A stretch of DNA of 64,000 bases from Gammaproteobacteria bacterium (GCA_003252455.1 QKED01000029.1:1-64000), one strand, 5' to 3'; shown: positions 28,246 through 40,691, counted from the first letter of the stretch. Notes: generated by a model from the sequence alone, not told the origin. Numbers and translations: made by a program.

Positions 28246-30312
28246 GTGCATCCCCTCCTCACCCGCATGCTCGCCCTGACCCTCCCCCTACTCCTCACGG
28301 CCTGTGGCGGCGGTGACGGCAGCACGACCCCCGCCACCCCCACCGCGAGCAGCGTACCGCTTCTGCGCCTCACACCGCCGGGACGCTCGCCGAGTGTGGA
28401 GTACTACGCCCGCAACGCCGACGGCAAGAGCCGCTACTTCGTCCGCAGCCAGGGGGCGGTCAACACCTTCGACGACGGCCTCCACTGGTACGGCTCGGAC
28501 CTGCGCACCCTGCAGGCGGCACAGGACCTCACCTACTTCGCCCCCGGCATGGCCCTGGTCACCACCCCCGACTACGGCATGGTGGTGTTCGACTTCACCG
28601 TGGATAGTGGCAAGGGCTATGTATGCACCGCGGGGGGGGCCTACCGCCCCGGCGACATCTGGCGCTACGACACGGTCAACCGCCGCCTCTGGGCGCTGCG
28701 CCACACCTATGACGCCAAGACCATCGACGCCTACGACGACACCTCCTCGATCCAGCTCATCTCCATCGGCATCGACGACTACTACGATCAGACCACCCAC
28801 GCCTGCAACAACACCCCGGCCTGGAGCTACTCCCCGAGCCTCACCCACACCCTGAACCTGGCCGCCCCGCACCGCTTCACCCCGAGCCTGCACCTGCTGG
28901 CCAACGGCGACGTCATCGCCACCAGCCTCTACGCGCTGGTGCGCAGCTCGAACCAGGGTCAGAGCTGGACGCCGCTGGCCATGCCCGACGCCATCAATAC
29001 CACCGGCGTCGCCATCACGCCCCTGGTGACGCGCGCCGGGACGCTCATCGCCGCCCTCCCCGACCAGGCGGCGGTGAGCCGCGACGGCGGCCTCACCTGG
29101 GCGGCCCTGCACATCGCTGGCGACGCCGGGCTGGACGAGAACATCCCCTACCTGCGTCAATCGAGCGACGACGGTGCCCTCTACACCGCCAAGACCCTGC
29201 ACAGCGCCCACCCCTATCTCTCCTACGACGAGGGGCGGACGTGGCAGAAGCTCGGCGACCTGAGCACGTTCGGCGACGACCCCGGCGATATCACCTACCT
29301 CTACCGCGATTACGCCGAGATCTACCTCGACGTCGAGCACTGGGGCGGCTTCCGTAGTGACTACACCCTGAGCCGCCTGGGCCTCTTCCCCGAGACCCAG
29401 TTCGACATCCCCTTCATCGCCGAGACCCACCGCTACGTGCGCGGCACCGCCATCCCCATCCGCGACCCGAGCACCACCCGCCCGGGCTTTCTCGGCATCT
29501 GGGACGGCCCCCATCCTGGGTTGGCGCGCTGGTACCAGGGCGATGTCGCGTGGCAGGTGGGCGCCTTCTACAACCAGCCCACCTTCATCAAACGCATGGC
29601 CAACGACGAGATCATCCTCGTCGGCGTCGACGGCATCCGCTTCTCCGCCGACGAGGGCCGCACCTGGAGTGACCCGGCGATACGTCTCATCGACCAGGTC
29701 GGCCTCAATCTCGCCTTCACCAACCTGCTGGAGCTGGGCGGTGGCACCCTGCTGATGGAGGCGCGCAACAGCGCCGACTGCGTGCAGAACCCGCACCTCG
29801 TCAGCCACGACTACGGGCGCAGCTGGAGCCTCTTCGCCAGCGCGCCCGTACCGACCGGCACCCTCAACGGCCAACCCGCCGCCGGCCAATACAACACCAT
29901 CGAACTGCGCAGCGTGGACAACGACGGCATCCTCTTCGGCTACGCCAATCGGCTGGCGTACGACTTCGCCGATGAGAAGAGCAGCTGCCACACCGAGGCG
30001 AGCTCCCCCGTGCGCTCCGACGACGGCGGTATCACCTGGCCGGTGCAACCGAGCATCAGCGTCCCCGAGCAGGCCAACAGCCAGAACAGCCTGATCGACT
30101 ACACCCTCACCCTGGACCACACCAGCGTGGTGCGCCTCTGGCGCCAAGGGGCGAGCCGCTGGGCCGAACTGGGGCCCATCACCCTGGATGGCACACCCCT
30201 CACCGACCAGGCCTTCACCTATCCCGGCAGCTTCCGCGCCACCCTCGACCCGGACGATCGCGCCTACTTCATCTATCAGGGCCGGGTGGTGCGCACCCCA
30301 CCGCTCCGCTGA
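28246..30312 (+). CDS. BNR/Asp-box repeat lipoprotein of unknown function
   Basis: A 688-residue protein with a GTG start (AGAAGGAA upstream) and a lipoprotein signal ending in LLLTAC. At least six Asp-box motifs are spread along it: [40 protein letters not shown] and SDDGGITW. This points to a multi-bladed beta-propeller of the sialidase/exo-glycosidase superfamily, but no sialidase catalytic residues could be assigned, so enzyme activity is not claimed. It is likely anchored to a membrane facing the periplasm or outside. It stands between ntrX and mutM without operon partners. Confidence 0.75.
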   Translation: MHPLLTRMLALTLPLLLTACGGGDGSTTPATPTASSVPLLRLTPPGRSPSVEYYARNADGKSRYFVRSQGAVNTFDDGLHWYGSDLRTLQAAQDLTYFAPGMALVTTPDYGMVVFDFTVDSGKGYVCTAGGAYRPGDIWRYDTVNRRLWALRHTYDAKTIDAYDDTSSIQLISIGIDDYYDQTTHACNNTPAWSYSPSLTHTLNLAAPHRFTPSLHLLANGDVIATSLYALVRSSNQGQSWTPLAMPDAINTTGVAITPLVTRAGTLIAALPDQAAVSRDGGLTWAALHIAGDAGLDENIPYLRQSSDDGALYTAKTLHSAHPYLSYDEGRTWQKLGDLSTFGDDPGDITYLYRDYAEIYLDVEHWGGFRSDYTLSRLGLFPETQFDIPFIAETHRYVRGTAIPIRDPSTTRPGFLGIWDGPHPGLARWYQGDVAWQVGAFYNQPTFIKRMANDEIILVGVDGIRFSADEGRTWSDPAIRLIDQVGLNLAFTNLLELGGGTLLMEARNSADCVQNPHLVSHDYGRSWSLFASAPVPTGTLNGQPAAGQYNTIELRSVDNDGILFGYANRLAYDFADEKSSCHTEASSPVRSDDGGITWPVQPSISVPEQANSQNSLIDYTLTLDHTSVVRLWRQGASRWAELGPITLDGTPLTDQAFTYPGSFRATLDPDDRAYFIYQGRVVRTPPLR

Positions 30313-30367
30313 GCGGATACGACGGGCTACAATGGCCCCTCTCCACGCTGCCCGAAGGGGGCCCGCC

Positions 30368-31186
30368 ATGCCCGAACTGCCCGAGGTCGAGACCACCCGC
30401 GCCGGTATCGCCCCGCATGTGGAGGGGCACCGACTGACGGCGGTGGCGGTGCGCCAACCACGCCTGCGCTGGCCGGTGCCGGTGGCCGAGTTGGAGGGGT
30501 GCGTCGGTGCCCGCTGCCTGCGCGTGGAGCGACGCGCCAAGTACCTGCTCCTGTGCCTCGACAACGGCCAGACGCTGATCCTGCACCTGGGCATGTCCGG
30601 CTCTCTGCGCCTGGTGGCGGGGGGCGACGCCCCCGGCAAACACGACCACATCGACCTTGTACTCGACGACGGCCAGGCGCTGCGCCTGCACGACCCCCGT
30701 CGCTTCGGTGCCCTGCTGCACACCGCCACCGACCCACAGCAACACCCGCTCATCGCCGAACTCGGCCCCGAGCCCCTCTCCGCCGCCTTCGACGGCGATA
30801 CCCTGTGGCACGCCGCCCAGGGGCGCAAGATGGCGGTCAAGCCCTTCATCATGGACGGCAAACGCGTGGTGGGGGTGGGTAACATCTACGCCAATGAGGC
30901 GCTGTTCCGGGCCCGTATCGACCCCCGACGCCCCGCCGGACGCATCGCCCGCGAGCGTTATCAGCGCCTGGCCGAGGCGATCAAGGCGGTACTGGCGGAG
31001 GCGATCGCGCAGGGCGGTACCACCCTGCGCGACTTCGTCGGTGGCGACGGCAAGCCGGGCTACTTCGCCCAGCAGCTGGCGGTCTACGGTAAGGAGGGCG
31101 CGCCCTGCCCGGCCTGCACACGCCCACTCCAGCAGGTGACCCTAGGCCAGCGTTCGAGTTTTTTCTGCCCCCACTGTCAGCACTGA
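30368..31186 (+). CDS. mutM: Formamidopyrimidine-DNA glycosylase
   Basis: A 272-residue base-excision repair enzyme for 8-oxoguanine and FaPy lesions. The mature N-terminus PELPEVE with catalytic Pro2 and Glu3 fixes the start at 30368. A helix-two-turns-helix and a C-terminal C4 zinc finger (CPACTRPLQ ... FFCPHCQH) are present. Confidence 0.97.
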   Translation: MPELPEVETTRAGIAPHVEGHRLTAVAVRQPRLRWPVPVAELEGCVGARCLRVERRAKYLLLCLDNGQTLILHLGMSGSLRLVAGGDAPGKHDHIDLVLDDGQALRLHDPRRFGALLHTATDPQQHPLIAELGPEPLSAAFDGDTLWHAAQGRKMAVKPFIMDGKRVVGVGNIYANEALFRARIDPRRPAGRIARERYQRLAEAIKAVLAEAIAQGGTTLRDFVGGDGKPGYFAQQLAVYGKEGAPCPACTRPLQQVTLGQRSSFFCPHCQH

Positions 31187-31270
31187 GCCTGACTTCGCGT
31201 ACACCCACAATCGACGATCGCCTACATAAATACGGCGCACATACTTACGCATTTACACCTGTTCGCCTGC

Positions 31271-31314
31271 AGCGATAGAAGATAAACGACTTGGTCTCGT
31301 TTATCTTCTATGCT
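31271..31314. other. Long perfect hairpin between mutM and the hybrid kinase
   Basis: A perfect 15-bp inverted repeat, ATAGAAGATAAACGA (31275-31289) with its complement at 31297-31311 around a 7-nt loop, extended by AGC/GCT past one bulge. No T-run follows, so it is not a standard terminator. It lies in an AT-rich leader about 135 bp upstream of the kinase start and could be a regulatory RNA structure or protein operator. Confidence 0.5.
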
Positions 31315-31448
31315 ATTTCTGGGTATCACCCATACCCATCATTACCTAACAATAGGCCACGGCAGGCACGCCATAACCACATGAAATAACAACTTATTAG
31401 CAGATGCCTGCTGCACGAGACAGAAGACAGGTATCGGGAGCACAGGCC

Positions 31449-34400
31449 ATGCCCACAGAGGAGCGCGCGTTACACGCCCAGACCCAGGTCTCCGGCATCG
31501 ATATTCGTTGGGACATCGCCCGGGGCACCTGCACCTTCGCAGGCGCACCCATGGTGATGATGTGGGTCGACACCACCCTGGCGGGCCTGTTGGCCGGTGT
31601 GCAGGCGATGGTCGGCACGCAGCGCTTCAGCCTCGCCCTGCAGAGCGAGGGACGCCTCAGTGTCGAGGCGGACTGGGCGGTGATCACCGCCTACCCGGAG
31701 TTTCACGACGGCTTCAAGGCGATCGCCCACATGGCCGCCGTGGGTGGCTGGGGGGAGTGGACCATCCTCGCGCTGGACCGCGAGCGCCAGGTGTGCCGAA
31801 TACGCGTGCACAACAGTTGGGAGGGGCGCTACCAGCAGGCGCTCGGGGTCAACTGGGGCAGCGCCATGCTGGCGGGCAAGTTGGCCGGGTACTGCAGTCG
31901 GCTGTTCGGGGTGAACTGCTGGGCCGAGCAACAACTGTTCATCGCCCGGGGCGACCCCTACGACGAGTTCCTCATCGCCCCCTCCAGCCGCTCCATCGAG
32001 CAGGAGATCGACCACCTGCTGGCCACCGACGAGGCGACCCGCGCCGATATGGCCGTGGCCCTGCATCGACTGGAGTTGGAGGTGCGCGAGCGCCGCCGCG
32101 CGGAGGTGGCACTGCGCGAGAGCGAGGCACGCTACCGCGCCCTGTTCGAGGCCTCCAACGACGCCATCTTTCTGCTCGACGGCACCGGTTTTGTCGACTG
32201 CAATGCGGCGGCACTGAAGCTGCTCGACACCCACGACCGGGCTACCATCATCGGCCACAGTCCGATGGACTTCACCCCCCCGGGGGCCTTCGGCGGGCAG
32301 CCGCCCCAGGCGGTGGCAGAGGCCTACATGCACCAGGTATTGCAGGGCCTGCCCCAGCTCTTCGAGTGGCCGGTGCTGCACCCCATGGGCCACCAGTTCA
32401 CCCTGGAGATCCACCTCAACCGGGTGGAGATCGGCGGAAAGGCGCTCGCCCTCGCCGTGTGTCGTGACATCACCGAGCGCAAGGCGGCGGAGCAGGCGCT
32501 GCGCACCAGCGAGCAGAAGTACCGCAGCATCTTCGACGACTCGGTCGCGACCATCTACGTCTTCGATACCGACAAGCGCTTCGTCAACGCCAATCAGGCG
32601 GGTATCGACATGCTCGGCTACCGCCTCGACGAGCTGCTGCAGATGCGCATGACCGATGTGGACGCCGAACCCGCTGTGGTATTACCGGTACAGACGGGGG
32701 TCCTCTCCGGCGAGCGGATCATCAACTACGAACACGACCTACGGCGCAAGGACGGTGCCATTATCACCGTGCTCAACAACTCCCGCCCCCTCACCGACGA
32801 GCATGGGCAGGTGGTGGGGGTGGTGAGCACCCTGTTCGACGTGACCGACCGCAAGCGCGCCGAGGAGGCGCAGCAGGCGGCCAATATCCGCTACCGTTCA
32901 CTGCTCGACAACCTCCCGCAGATCATCTGGCAGAAGGACCGCCAGAGCGTCTATGAGGCGTGCAACAACGCCTACGCCCACAGCTTCGGCCTCGCCCCCG
33001 AGCAGATCGTCGGCCTCACCGATTACGACCTCTACCACAAGGAGTTGGCCGAGAAGTACCGTCACGACGACCAACGTATCCTCCAACGCGGGGAGATCGA
33101 GGCGTTCGACGAGAGCTGGGTCAAGGAGGGCGAGGAGCGCTACATCCACACCACCAAGATCCCCCTGCGCAACGCCGCCGGTGAGGTGGTGAGCACCCTC
33201 GGCATCGCCGATGACGTTACCGACCGACTGCGCACCGAGCAGGCACTCCAGGAGCGCGAGGAGATCATGAGTGCGATCGTCTCCCAGGCGGGCGACGCCA
33301 TCGAGATGGTGGACATGGAGAGCCTGCGCATCATCGAATTCAACGATGCGGCGCACACCCTGCTCGGCTACAGCCGCGCCGAGTACGCACAGCTCACCGT
33401 GCTCGACATACAGGGGGTATTCGACATAGCGGCCATCGTCTCGCTCACCACAGATATCCCCAACGGCCAGTCGCAGCAGTTCGAGAATCAACACCGCTGC
33501 AAGGACGGCAGCCTCATCGACGTGCAGATCAGCCTGCGCGAGATCGCCTTGCACGGGCACCGCTACATGATCTCGGTATGGCGCGACGTGACCAAACAGA
33601 GGCGCGACGCACAGGAGCTGGAGCGCTACCGCCAGCACCTGGAGCAGTTGGTCGACGAGCGTACCGACGAACTGCGGATGGTCAACCGCCAACTACTCGA
33701 CACCCACGACGCCATGGACCGCGCCGGTATCGGCATCCACTGGGTCGACGGTGAGAGCGGGCGCCTGCTCTATGTCAACGACTACGCCGCCAAACTACTC
33801 GACTACACCCCCGCCGAGATGCTTGAACGCTGCATCTGGGACATCGACCCCAACTTCCCCGCCAGCGACTTTCGCCGCGCCGCCGATCACCTCTTCGCCA
33901 GCGACACCTTCCACCTGCAGACCCAGCAGCGTCGACGCGACGGCAGCCGGGTGCCGGTGGAGGTGACCGGCTTCGCCAGCCCGGCGCAGGATGGGCAATC
34001 ACGCCGCTTCATCTCCTTCGTCACCGACATCACCGTGCGCAAAAATGCCGAGGACGAGCTGCACCGCGCGAAGGCCGCCGCCGAGCAGGCCAATGCGGCG
34101 AAGAGCGCCTTCCTGGCCAACATGAGCCACGAGATCCGTACCCCACTCAACGCCATCACCGGCATGGCCTACCTGATCCGCCACGAGGGGCTCACCGAAC
34201 AGCAGAACCAGCAGATGCGCAAGCTGGAGACCGCCAGTGACCACCTCCTCAACACCATCAACGCGGTACTCGAACTCTCCAAGATCGAGGCGGGCAAGTT
34301 TACCCTCGACAAGTCGGAGCTGAACCTGCCGCACATCGTCACCAAGGTGATCGCCATGCTCCACGACAAGGCCAAGGCCAAGGGGCTGCAGTTACACAGT

Positions 34401-35243
34401 GAGCTGCACCCCATCCCCATGGCGCTGCTCGGTGACGCCACACGCCTGCAGCAGGCACTGCTCAACTACGTGACCAACGCGGTGAAGTTCACCGAACATG
34501 GGGGCGTGGTGGTGCGCATCCGTGAACAGACCTCGGATGCGACCTCGGTGCTGCTGCGCTTCGAGGTGGAGGATAGCGGTGTCGGCGTACCGCTAGAGGC
34601 CCAACCGCGCCTGTTCAACGCCTTCGAACAGGCCGATAACAGCCTCACCCGGCGCTACGGGGGGAGTGGGCTGGGGCTGGCCATCACACGCAAGATCGCC
34701 GAGATGATGGGCGGCGAGGCGGGGGTTGTGAGCCTACCCGACTCGGGCAGCACCTTCTGGTTCACCGCCCGCCTGACACGCGGTGAGGGGGTCGGGGCAG
34801 GCTATGCGCAGGGGGAGATGGCCCCAGAGGTGCACCTCAAGGCGGAGTTTGCCGACTGTCGGATCCTGCTCGCCGAGGATGAGCCGATCAACGCCGAGAT
34901 CACCTCCTTCCTGCTCCAGGAGCTGGGGCTCAAGGTCGACACCGCCGAGGATGGGCTGGAGGCGGTACGCCTGGCCGGTTCGCAACCCTACGACCTGCTA
35001 CTGATGGATATGCAGATGCCGGGGATGGACGGCCTGGCTGCCACCCGCGCCATCCGCGCCCTCTCTGGCTACGCCAAGACACCGATCCTCGCCTTTACGG
35101 CCAACGCCTTCTCCGAGGACCAGACGCGTTGCGAGGAGGCGGGGATGAACGCCTTCATCACCAAACCAGTGGACCCGAATCTGCTCTTCGCCACCCTGCT
35201 CCATTGGCTCAGGGCCTCGCGCCACGAGGCGTCGACGGGCTGA
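31449..35243 (+). CDS. Hybrid histidine kinase with V4R-like sensor and five PAS domains
   Basis: A 1264-residue, apparently soluble signalling protein. The N-terminal region (about 1-180) ends in a V4R-like segment ([22 protein letters not shown]). Coiled-coil linkers join PAS domains near 228-345, 353-475, 480-600, 600-720 and 755-870. Then come HisKA ([22 protein letters not shown]), HATPase_c ([18 protein letters not shown]) and a C-terminal REC domain ([20 protein letters not shown]). No transmembrane helix is evident. The start at 31449 is preferred over 31404 because GGGAG precedes it. No partner regulator is adjacent. Confidence 0.85.
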   Translation: MPTEERALHAQTQVSGIDIRWDIARGTCTFAGAPMVMMWVDTTLAGLLAGVQAMVGTQRFSLALQSEGRLSVEADWAVITAYPEFHDGFKAIAHMAAVGGWGEWTILALDRERQVCRIRVHNSWEGRYQQALGVNWGSAMLAGKLAGYCSRLFGVNCWAEQQLFIARGDPYDEFLIAPSSRSIEQEIDHLLATDEATRADMAVALHRLELEVRERRRAEVALRESEARYRALFEASNDAIFLLDGTGFVDCNAAALKLLDTHDRATIIGHSPMDFTPPGAFGGQPPQAVAEAYMHQVLQGLPQLFEWPVLHPMGHQFTLEIHLNRVEIGGKALALAVCRDITERKAAEQALRTSEQKYRSIFDDSVATIYVFDTDKRFVNANQAGIDMLGYRLDELLQMRMTDVDAEPAVVLPVQTGVLSGERIINYEHDLRRKDGAIITVLNNSRPLTDEHGQVVGVVSTLFDVTDRKRAEEAQQAANIRYRSLLDNLPQIIWQKDRQSVYEACNNAYAHSFGLAPEQIVGLTDYDLYHKELAEKYRHDDQRILQRGEIEAFDESWVKEGEERYIHTTKIPLRNAAGEVVSTLGIADDVTDRLRTEQALQEREEIMSAIVSQAGDAIEMVDMESLRIIEFNDAAHTLLGYSRAEYAQLTVLDIQGVFDIAAIVSLTTDIPNGQSQQFENQHRCKDGSLIDVQISLREIALHGHRYMISVWRDVTKQRRDAQELERYRQHLEQLVDERTDELRMVNRQLLDTHDAMDRAGIGIHWVDGESGRLLYVNDYAAKLLDYTPAEMLERCIWDIDPNFPASDFRRAADHLFASDTFHLQTQQRRRDGSRVPVEVTGFASPAQDGQSRRFISFVTDITVRKNAEDELHRAKAAAEQANAAKSAFLANMSHEIRTPLNAITGMAYLIRHEGLTEQQNQQMRKLETASDHLLNTINAVLELSKIEAGKFTLDKSELNLPHIVTKVIAMLHDKAKAKGLQLHSELHPIPMALLGDATRLQQALLNYVTNAVKFTEHGGVVVRIREQTSDATSVLLRFEVEDSGVGVPLEAQPRLFNAFEQADNSLTRRYGGSGLGLAITRKIAEMMGGEAGVVSLPDSGSTFWFTARLTRGEGVGAGYAQGEMAPEVHLKAEFADCRILLAEDEPINAEITSFLLQELGLKVDTAEDGLEAVRLAGSQPYDLLLMDMQMPGMDGLAATRAIRALSGYAKTPILAFTANAFSEDQTRCEEAGMNAFITKPVDPNLLFATLLHWLRASRHEASTG

Positions 35244-35291
35244 GCCGGGCAAGTGAGAGCTGAGGACGCCCACACCCGGCGGGCGGTCACC

Positions 35292-36656
35292 CTACTTGCC
35301 GATGCAGAAGCTGCTGAAGATTCGCCCGAGCAGCGCGTCGGAGTGGACCTGACCGGTGATCTCACCGAGCGCCTCCTGGGCCAGGCGCAGCTCCTCGGCG
35401 AGCAGCTCGGCGGCCCCGAAGCCCTGGAGCTGGGCCCGCCCCTGATCCAGGTGTTCTGCCGCTCGACGCAAGGCGTCGAGGTGGCGACGGCGGGCGGTGA
35501 AGCTCCCCTCACCGGCCCCGGTGTAGCCCATTGCCTGCTTGAGATGGTCGGTCAACAGGTCGAGGCCGCGTCGCTCCCGCGCCGAGAGGGTGAGGCGGGG
35601 GCGCCCCTGCGCGTCCGCATCGAGGGTCGGTTCTGCACCGATGAGGTCGCACTTGTTGTGCACCAGGGTCACCGGTAGATGGGCGGGGAGGCGGTCGAGG
35701 ATCGCCTGCTCGGCGGGGCTGAAACCGTGGCGCGCGTCCAGCAACAGGAGCAGGCGGTCGGCACGCTCGATGGCACCCCAGGCACGGCGCATCCCCTCCT
35801 GTTCGATGGCGTCGCCCCCCTCACGCAGGCCGGCAGTGTCGATGATGTGCAGCGGCATGCCGTCGAGGTGGATCTGCTCACGCAGCAGGTCGCGCGTGGT
35901 GCCGGGGATCTCCGTGACGATGGCGCGCTCCTCGCCCGCGAGGGCGTTGAGCAGGCTCGACTTACCGGCGTTGGGCTGCCCGGCGAGCACCAGGGTCATC
36001 CCCTCGCGCAACAATGCACCCTGGTGCGCCTGCTGCTCGACTGCACTGAGCGCTAGCTGCAGTGAATGTAAGCGCTCACTCACTTCACCCTCACCGATGA
36101 GATCGATCGCCTCATCGCTGAAGTCGAGTGCCGCCTCCACATAGACCCGCAGATCGGTCAGCCCCTCCACCAGGGCGTGCACCCGTCTGGAGAACTCCCC
36201 CTGCAGTGAACGCAGCGCGCCGCGCGCGGCCTGGGCCGAGACGGCATCGATGAGGTCGGCGATCGCCTCGGCCTGAGCCAGGTCGAGCTTACCATTCAGG
36301 AAGGCGCGCTCGGAGAACTCACCGGGGCGCGCCGGGCGGGCACCGAGGACACAGGCGGCCGCGAGGATGGCATCGAGCAGCACCGGGCCACCGTGGCCCT
36401 GCAGTTCGAGCACATCTTCACCGGTGAAGGAGCGCGGGGCGGGGAACCAGAGGGCGATCCCGGCATCGAGCAGGGTGCCATCGGCGGCGAGAAAGGGGCC
36501 GTAGTGGGCGTGGCGCGGGGCGGGGAGCCCCCCGAGCAGGGCGGTGCCGATGGCCTCGGCACCCGGCCCGGAGATGCGCACGATACCGACCCCGCCCCGC
36601 CCGGGGGCGGTGGCGATGGCGGCGATGGTATCGGCGGCAGTGGCCAAGTCGACCAT
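35292..36656 (-). CDS. mnmE: tRNA uridine-5-carboxymethylaminomethyl GTPase
   Basis: A 454-residue GTPase acting with MnmG on the wobble uridine of certain tRNAs. An N-terminal folate-binding domain ([20 protein letters not shown]), an inserted G domain ([28 protein letters not shown]) and the C-terminal catalytic FCIGK are present. It is downstream of yidC on the same strand, the common rpmH-rnpA-yidD-yidC-mnmE order. Confidence 0.97.
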   Translation of the reverse strand: MVDLATAADTIAAIATAPGRGGVGIVRISGPGAEAIGTALLGGLPAPRHAHYGPFLAADGTLLDAGIALWFPAPRSFTGEDVLELQGHGGPVLLDAILAAACVLGARPARPGEFSERAFLNGKLDLAQAEAIADLIDAVSAQAARGALRSLQGEFSRRVHALVEGLTDLRVYVEAALDFSDEAIDLIGEGEVSERLHSLQLALSAVEQQAHQGALLREGMTLVLAGQPNAGKSSLLNALAGEERAIVTEIPGTTRDLLREQIHLDGMPLHIIDTAGLREGGDAIEQEGMRRAWGAIERADRLLLLLDARHGFSPAEQAILDRLPAHLPVTLVHNKCDLIGAEPTLDADAQGRPRLTLSARERRGLDLLTDHLKQAMGYTGAGEGSFTARRRHLDALRRAAEHLDQGRAQLQGFGAAELLAEELRLAQEALGEITGQVHSDALLGRIFSSFCIGK

Positions 36657-36681
36657 GGCCAGGATAGTTAGCGAGTGCTTA

Positions 36682-38334
36682 CTATTCGGTGATCACCCGG
36701 CGGGTGATGTACCACTGCTGGACGATGGAGAGGGTGTTGTTGACCACCCAGTAGAGCACCAGACCGGAGGGGAACCAGAGGAAGAAGACGGTGAAGACGA
36801 CCGGCAGGATCATCATCACGCGCGCCTGGATCGGGTCGAGTGGGGTGGGGTTGAGCTTCTGCTGGATGAGCATGGAGGCACCCATCAGCAGCGGCAGGAT
36901 GAAGTAGGGGTCGGCACTGGAGAGGTCGGGCAGCCAGAGGAAGCTGACCATGCGCATCTCGACCGATTCGAGCAGGGTCCAGTAGAGGGCGATGAAGACG
37001 GGGATCTGTACCAGGATCGGCAGGCAGCCGCCGAGCGGGTTGATCTTCTCCCGCTTGTACATATCCATCATCGCCTCGTTGAGCTTCTGCTTGTCGTCGC
37101 CGTGACGCTCCTTGAGCGCCTGCAGGCGCGGCTGCAGCTTGCGGATCTGCGCCATAGACTTGTAGCTGGTCTCGGAGAGCTTGTAGAAGGCGCCCTTGAT
37201 CAGCACGGTGAGCAGGATGATGGCCATGCCCCAGCTCCCGACGATGGCGTGGATGGTCTCCAGCAGCCAGAAGAGCGGCTTGGCGATGAAGGTGAGCACG
37301 CCGTAGTCGACGGTGAGGTCGAGACCAGGGGCGATGGCGGAGAGCTCATGCTGCAGCTTCGGTCCGACGAAGAGGTTGGCGGAGGTAGAACCGCTCTGGC
37401 CCGGCGCGACACTGAACGCCTCGCCCACCATACCCAAGGTATAGAGCCCGTTCTTCACCGTGGTGTAGTAGTGGTTCTTCTCCTCCGGATTGGGGATCCA
37501 AGCGGCGAGGAAGTAGTGCTGGATCATCGCCAACCAACCACCACTGGCGCTCTTGTCGAGGGGGGACTTCTCCATCTTGTCCAGCGGGTGCTTCTGGTAC
37601 TTCTCCTCCGGGTCGTAGACCACACCACCGGTATAGGTGTAGATGAAGAAGGCACTGGCCTTGGCGGCCTCGCCCCGACGCAGCTGGCGATACATGTGCG
37701 CACTGAAGGGTTCACTGCCGCCGTTGTGCACCTCGAAGGCGACCTCGATCAGGTGGCTGCCACGGTGGAAGGTGAAGACCTTGGCGATCTCCAGGCCGCT
37801 ATCACCGCTCCAGAGCAGCCGCACCTGCAGCGCATCCTCACCCTCTGCCATGCGGTAGGTGGGTTGCTCGGCGCGGAACTGGGTATCTTCGTGATTCGGC
37901 AACTTGAGGTCGCTGCCGGTGGTGGGGATGAGGCCGGACTGAGCCACGTGCACCTTGCCCGCCTCGTCGCTCAGGATCTGGGTCGGCGTCTCCATCTCCT
38001 TCACAGAGACAGGGTATTCGAGCAGGTCGGCCACGCGAATGTCACCACCCAGGGTGTCGATCTCGGCGTAGATCCGGTCGGTGCGCACCTTGACGCGCTC
38101 ACCCCTCTTGAGTTGACCGCTCGGCTGCGGTGCGGCCTGTGCACCCTGCTGTGCCGCACCAAGGCTGGGGGCACTGGGCAGGGTATCGCCGGTGGTGGTC
38201 GGTGCGGTGCCGGGTGCACCCTGCGCCAGGGTCTGTGCCGGCGGCTTGGGGCCGTAGTCCTGTTGCCAGGCCTGGAACATCATCATCAGGGTGAAGACCA
38301 GGGCCACGTAGAGGATGGTTTTCTGCAAGTCCAT
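36682..38334 (-). CDS. yidC: Membrane protein insertase YidC
   Basis: A 550-residue inner-membrane insertase. TM1 is at residues 5-20, a large periplasmic beta domain occupies about 60-340, and the conserved C-terminal helices follow ([57 protein letters not shown]). The length matches gram-negative YidC. It follows yidD by 3 bp. Confidence 0.97.
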   Translation of the reverse strand: MDLQKTILYVALVFTLMMMFQAWQQDYGPKPPAQTLAQGAPGTAPTTTGDTLPSAPSLGAAQQGAQAAPQPSGQLKRGERVKVRTDRIYAEIDTLGGDIRVADLLEYPVSVKEMETPTQILSDEAGKVHVAQSGLIPTTGSDLKLPNHEDTQFRAEQPTYRMAEGEDALQVRLLWSGDSGLEIAKVFTFHRGSHLIEVAFEVHNGGSEPFSAHMYRQLRRGEAAKASAFFIYTYTGGVVYDPEEKYQKHPLDKMEKSPLDKSASGGWLAMIQHYFLAAWIPNPEEKNHYYTTVKNGLYTLGMVGEAFSVAPGQSGSTSANLFVGPKLQHELSAIAPGLDLTVDYGVLTFIAKPLFWLLETIHAIVGSWGMAIILLTVLIKGAFYKLSETSYKSMAQIRKLQPRLQALKERHGDDKQKLNEAMMDMYKREKINPLGGCLPILVQIPVFIALYWTLLESVEMRMVSFLWLPDLSSADPYFILPLLMGASMLIQQKLNPTPLDPIQARVMMILPVVFTVFFLWFPSGLVLYWVVNNTLSIVQQWYITRRVITE

Positions 38335-38337
38335 GGG

Positions 38338-38559
38338 TCAGTCTTTCTTCTCGGGAACTGGATCGATACCGCCCGGATGCCAGGGGTGACAGCGTGACAG
38401 TCGGCGCACGCTCAACCAGAGACCACGCCATACCCCGTGGGTACCGATGGCCTCCTGGGCATAGCAGGAGCAGCTGGGATAGAAACGACAATTATTGCCC
38501 AGGAACGGGCTGATGAGATATCGGTAGGCACCGATCAGCAGGATTAGCAGTCGTCGCAT
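38338..38559 (-). CDS. yidD: Membrane protein insertion efficiency factor YidD
   Basis: A 73-residue membrane-associated protein with the family signature [27 protein letters not shown] and [13 protein letters not shown]. The start at 38559 ([14 protein letters not shown]) overlaps the rnpA end by 16 bp and has GGAGGA upstream; the GTG at 38580 is the alternative. Confidence 0.93.
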   Translation of the reverse strand: MRRLLILLIGAYRYLISPFLGNNCRFYPSCSCYAQEAIGTHGVWRGLWLSVRRLSRCHPWHPGGIDPVPEKKD

Positions 38560-38924
38560 GAATCCGCCATCCTCCTCCACACCCGCTCCAGTGCCTTGCG
38601 CAGCTCCGGGGCGCTGCTTGTGGCGATGCCGGGCTTGGCCATGACGACAATGTCGTATGCGCCGATGACGGCTTGATGAAGGCGGAAGCTCTCGCGTACC
38701 AGACGCTTGATGCGGTTACGCTGTACCGCGCGCTTGTCGCTCTTCTTGGAGATTGCCAGACCGAGGCGGGGATGTTCGAGTCCGTTGCTGGACGCCAACA
38801 GGGTCAGTGGACCGGCCCTGTAGCGCTCGGCAGCGGAGAAGACGCGCTTGAATTCAACCGGCCGCAACAGACGCACGTGGCGTGGGAAGCAGCCCGTTGT
38901 GGCGCGTGGGTGTGATGCTCTCAA
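38544..38924 (-). CDS. rnpA: Ribonuclease P protein component
   Basis: A 126-residue basic protein that aids pre-tRNA 5-prime processing by RNase P RNA. The RNR signature is [18 protein letters not shown]. The start is a TTG at 38924 that shares bases with the rpmH stop (TTGA), so translation is probably coupled to rpmH. There is no independent ribosome-binding site. Confidence 0.93.
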   Translation of the reverse strand: MRASHPRATTGCFPRHVRLLRPVEFKRVFSAAERYRAGPLTLLASSNGLEHPRLGLAISKKSDKRAVQRNRIKRLVRESFRLHQAVIGAYDIVVMAKPGIATSSAPELRKALERVWRRMADSCDDC

Positions 38925-39055
38925 GCAGAGAGGCGGGCACGACCCTTGGCGCGACGCGAAGCGAGCACCTTGCGGCCACCCAGGGTCGCCATACGGGCGC
39001 GGAAGCCGTGGGTACGCTTACGCTTCAGATTGCTGGGCTGGAAAGTCCTCTTCAT
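38921..39055 (-). CDS. rpmH: 50S ribosomal protein L34
   Basis: A 44-residue ribosomal protein, [18 protein letters not shown] at the start and AKGRARLSA at the end, fully typical of bL34. It opens the rpmH-rnpA-yidD-yidC-mnmE unit, divergent from dnaA. Confidence 0.97.
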   Translation of the reverse strand: MKRTFQPSNLKRKRTHGFRARMATLGGRKVLASRRAKGRARLSA

Positions 39056-39195
39056 GACATTGCCGTCCGGTATTAAGTAAGTTCAGGGGACGGACCCGAG
39101 GCGTCGCCTCATGGGCCCACGAAAAAAGAGCGTAACCATACTGATTTTTCGGCAACTTGTCAACTAACCACAGGCTGAAAAACGCCGTCTCAGGG

Positions 39196-39204
39196 TGTGG
39201 ATAA
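39196..39204 (-). promoter_or_regulatory. DnaA box upstream of dnaA
   Basis: TGTGGATAA is the complement of the perfect box TTATCCACA. It is the only perfect box in the 244-bp rpmH-dnaA interval, about 95 bp before the dnaA start. This fits autoregulation of dnaA better than an origin. Confidence 0.7.
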
Positions 39205-39299
39205 CACCCCCAGAGGGGGTTAGACTGGTCGGTTCAGGCGGTTCGAGATGCCGCCTTATACCCTATAAATATCATGGTTATTGATCGAGGAAATCTAAC

Positions 39300-40691
39300 G
39301 TGCCGGAGAATCTTTGGCAGCAGTGCCTAAATCGCCTCCAAGATGAGCTCCCGGCCCAGCAGTTCAATACCTGGCTGCGCCCGCTACAGGCGGAGATCGA
39401 TGGCGACTCGTTGCTGCTCTTCGCCCCCAACCGCTTCATCCTCGACTGGGTGCGACAGCGCCACTTAGAGAACATCCAGCGTCACCTGGGTGAGCTCTCC
39501 GACGGTATGCTCAGCGCCGACCTACGTGTGGGCAAGGCGAGCCACCCACTGCCCGTGGCCACGGCAGCGACCGCATCCAAACCCAAGGCCGAGGCGCGCA
39601 AGCCGACCCCCATCAGCAGTGCAGCGACTATCCCCTCTCCCCGTCCACCGGCCAGTGGGGGCCAGCAGCGTGGTAGCAACATTAATCCAGACTTCACCTT
39701 CGATAATTTCGTTGAAGGTAAGTCCAACCAGCTCGGTCGCGCTGCCGCACTGCAGGTAGCGCTCAACCCAGGCCACGCCTATAACCCTCTGTTCATCTAC
39801 GGCGGCACCGGCCTCGGTAAGACCCACCTGATGCACGCCATCGGCAATCAGATCCAACTGCAGAGACGCGACGCTCGCATCATCTACATTCATTCGGAAA
39901 AGTTCGTCGCCGATATGGTGAAGGGGCTACAGCACAACACCATCAACGAATTCAAACGTCACTACCGCTCGGTAGATGCCCTGCTCATCGACGACATCCA
40001 GTTCTTCGCTGGCAAGGAGCGCTCTCAGGAGGAGTTCTTCCACACCTTTAATGCCCTGCTCGAAGGGCACCAACAGGTGATCCTCACCAGCGACAAGTAC
40101 CCCAAGGAGGTGGAGGGGCTGGAGGAGCGGCTCAAGTCGCGCTTCAGCTCCGGCCTCACCGTGGCCATCGAGCCCGCCGAGCTGGAGACGCGGGTCGCCA
40201 TCCTCATGCGCAAGGCGCAGCAGGCGGAGATCGACCTGCCCCACGAGGTGGCCTTCTTCATCGCCAAGCGCATCCGCTCCAACATCCGCGAACTCGAAGG
40301 GGCATTGCGTCGTGTCATCGCCAATGCCCACTTCACCGGTAGCGCCATCACCCTCGACTTCGCCAAGGAGGCGCTGAGTGACCTGCTCGCGTTACAGGCC
40401 AAACAGGTGACCATGGAGAACATCCAAAAGACCGTGGCGGAGTACTACAAGATCCGCATCAACGACCTGCTCTCCAAGCGTCGTAACCGCTCTATCGCCC
40501 GCCCACGCCAGATGGCCATGGCCCTCTCCAAAGAGTTGACCAACCACAGTCTGCCCGAGGTGGGAGAGGCCTTCGGCGGCCGTGATCACACCACGGTACT
40601 ACATGCCTGCCGCAAGATCGCCGAGCTGCGCGAGAGCGACCAGAAGATCGGTGAAGATTACGCCAACCTCATCCGTACACTTACCAGCTGA
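39300..40691 (+). CDS. dnaA: Chromosomal replication initiator DnaA
   Basis: A 463-residue AAA+ protein that opens oriC. Domain I ([25 protein letters not shown]), Walker [17 protein letters not shown], Walker [10 protein letters not shown] and the domain IV DnaA-box reader [14 protein letters not shown] are visible. The start is GTG at 39300 with GAGG upstream. It is followed by dnaN after 22 bp. Confidence 0.98.
   Translation: MPENLWQQCLNRLQDELPAQQFNTWLRPLQAEIDGDSLLLFAPNRFILDWVRQRHLENIQRHLGELSDGMLSADLRVGKASHPLPVATAATASKPKAEARKPTPISSAATIPSPRPPASGGQQRGSNINPDFTFDNFVEGKSNQLGRAAALQVALNPGHAYNPLFIYGGTGLGKTHLMHAIGNQIQLQRRDARIIYIHSEKFVADMVKGLQHNTINEFKRHYRSVDALLIDDIQFFAGKERSQEEFFHTFNALLEGHQQVILTSDKYPKEVEGLEERLKSRFSSGLTVAIEPAELETRVAILMRKAQQAEIDLPHEVAFFIAKRIRSNIRELEGALRRVIANAHFTGSAITLDFAKEALSDLLALQAKQVTMENIQKTVAEYYKIRINDLLSKRRNRSIARPRQMAMALSKELTNHSLPEVGEAFGGRDHTTVLHACRKIAELRESDQKIGEDYANLIRTLTS

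Noticed and set aside
28288-30885. 865-codon open frame on the minus strand
   Set aside because: It is antisense to the BNR lipoprotein and mutM, with low-complexity Val/Gly/Ala composition and no start signal.
35244-35291. Possible terminator between the hybrid kinase and mnmE (GGCAAGT ... ACTTGCC)
   Set aside because: The arms are seven bases with a loop of about 30 and no T-run.
39056-39299. rpmH-dnaA gap as the replication origin
   Set aside because: Only one perfect DnaA box and no extended AT-rich segment were found, compared with three boxes and ten GATC sites at 53 kb; it was kept as a dnaA regulatory site.
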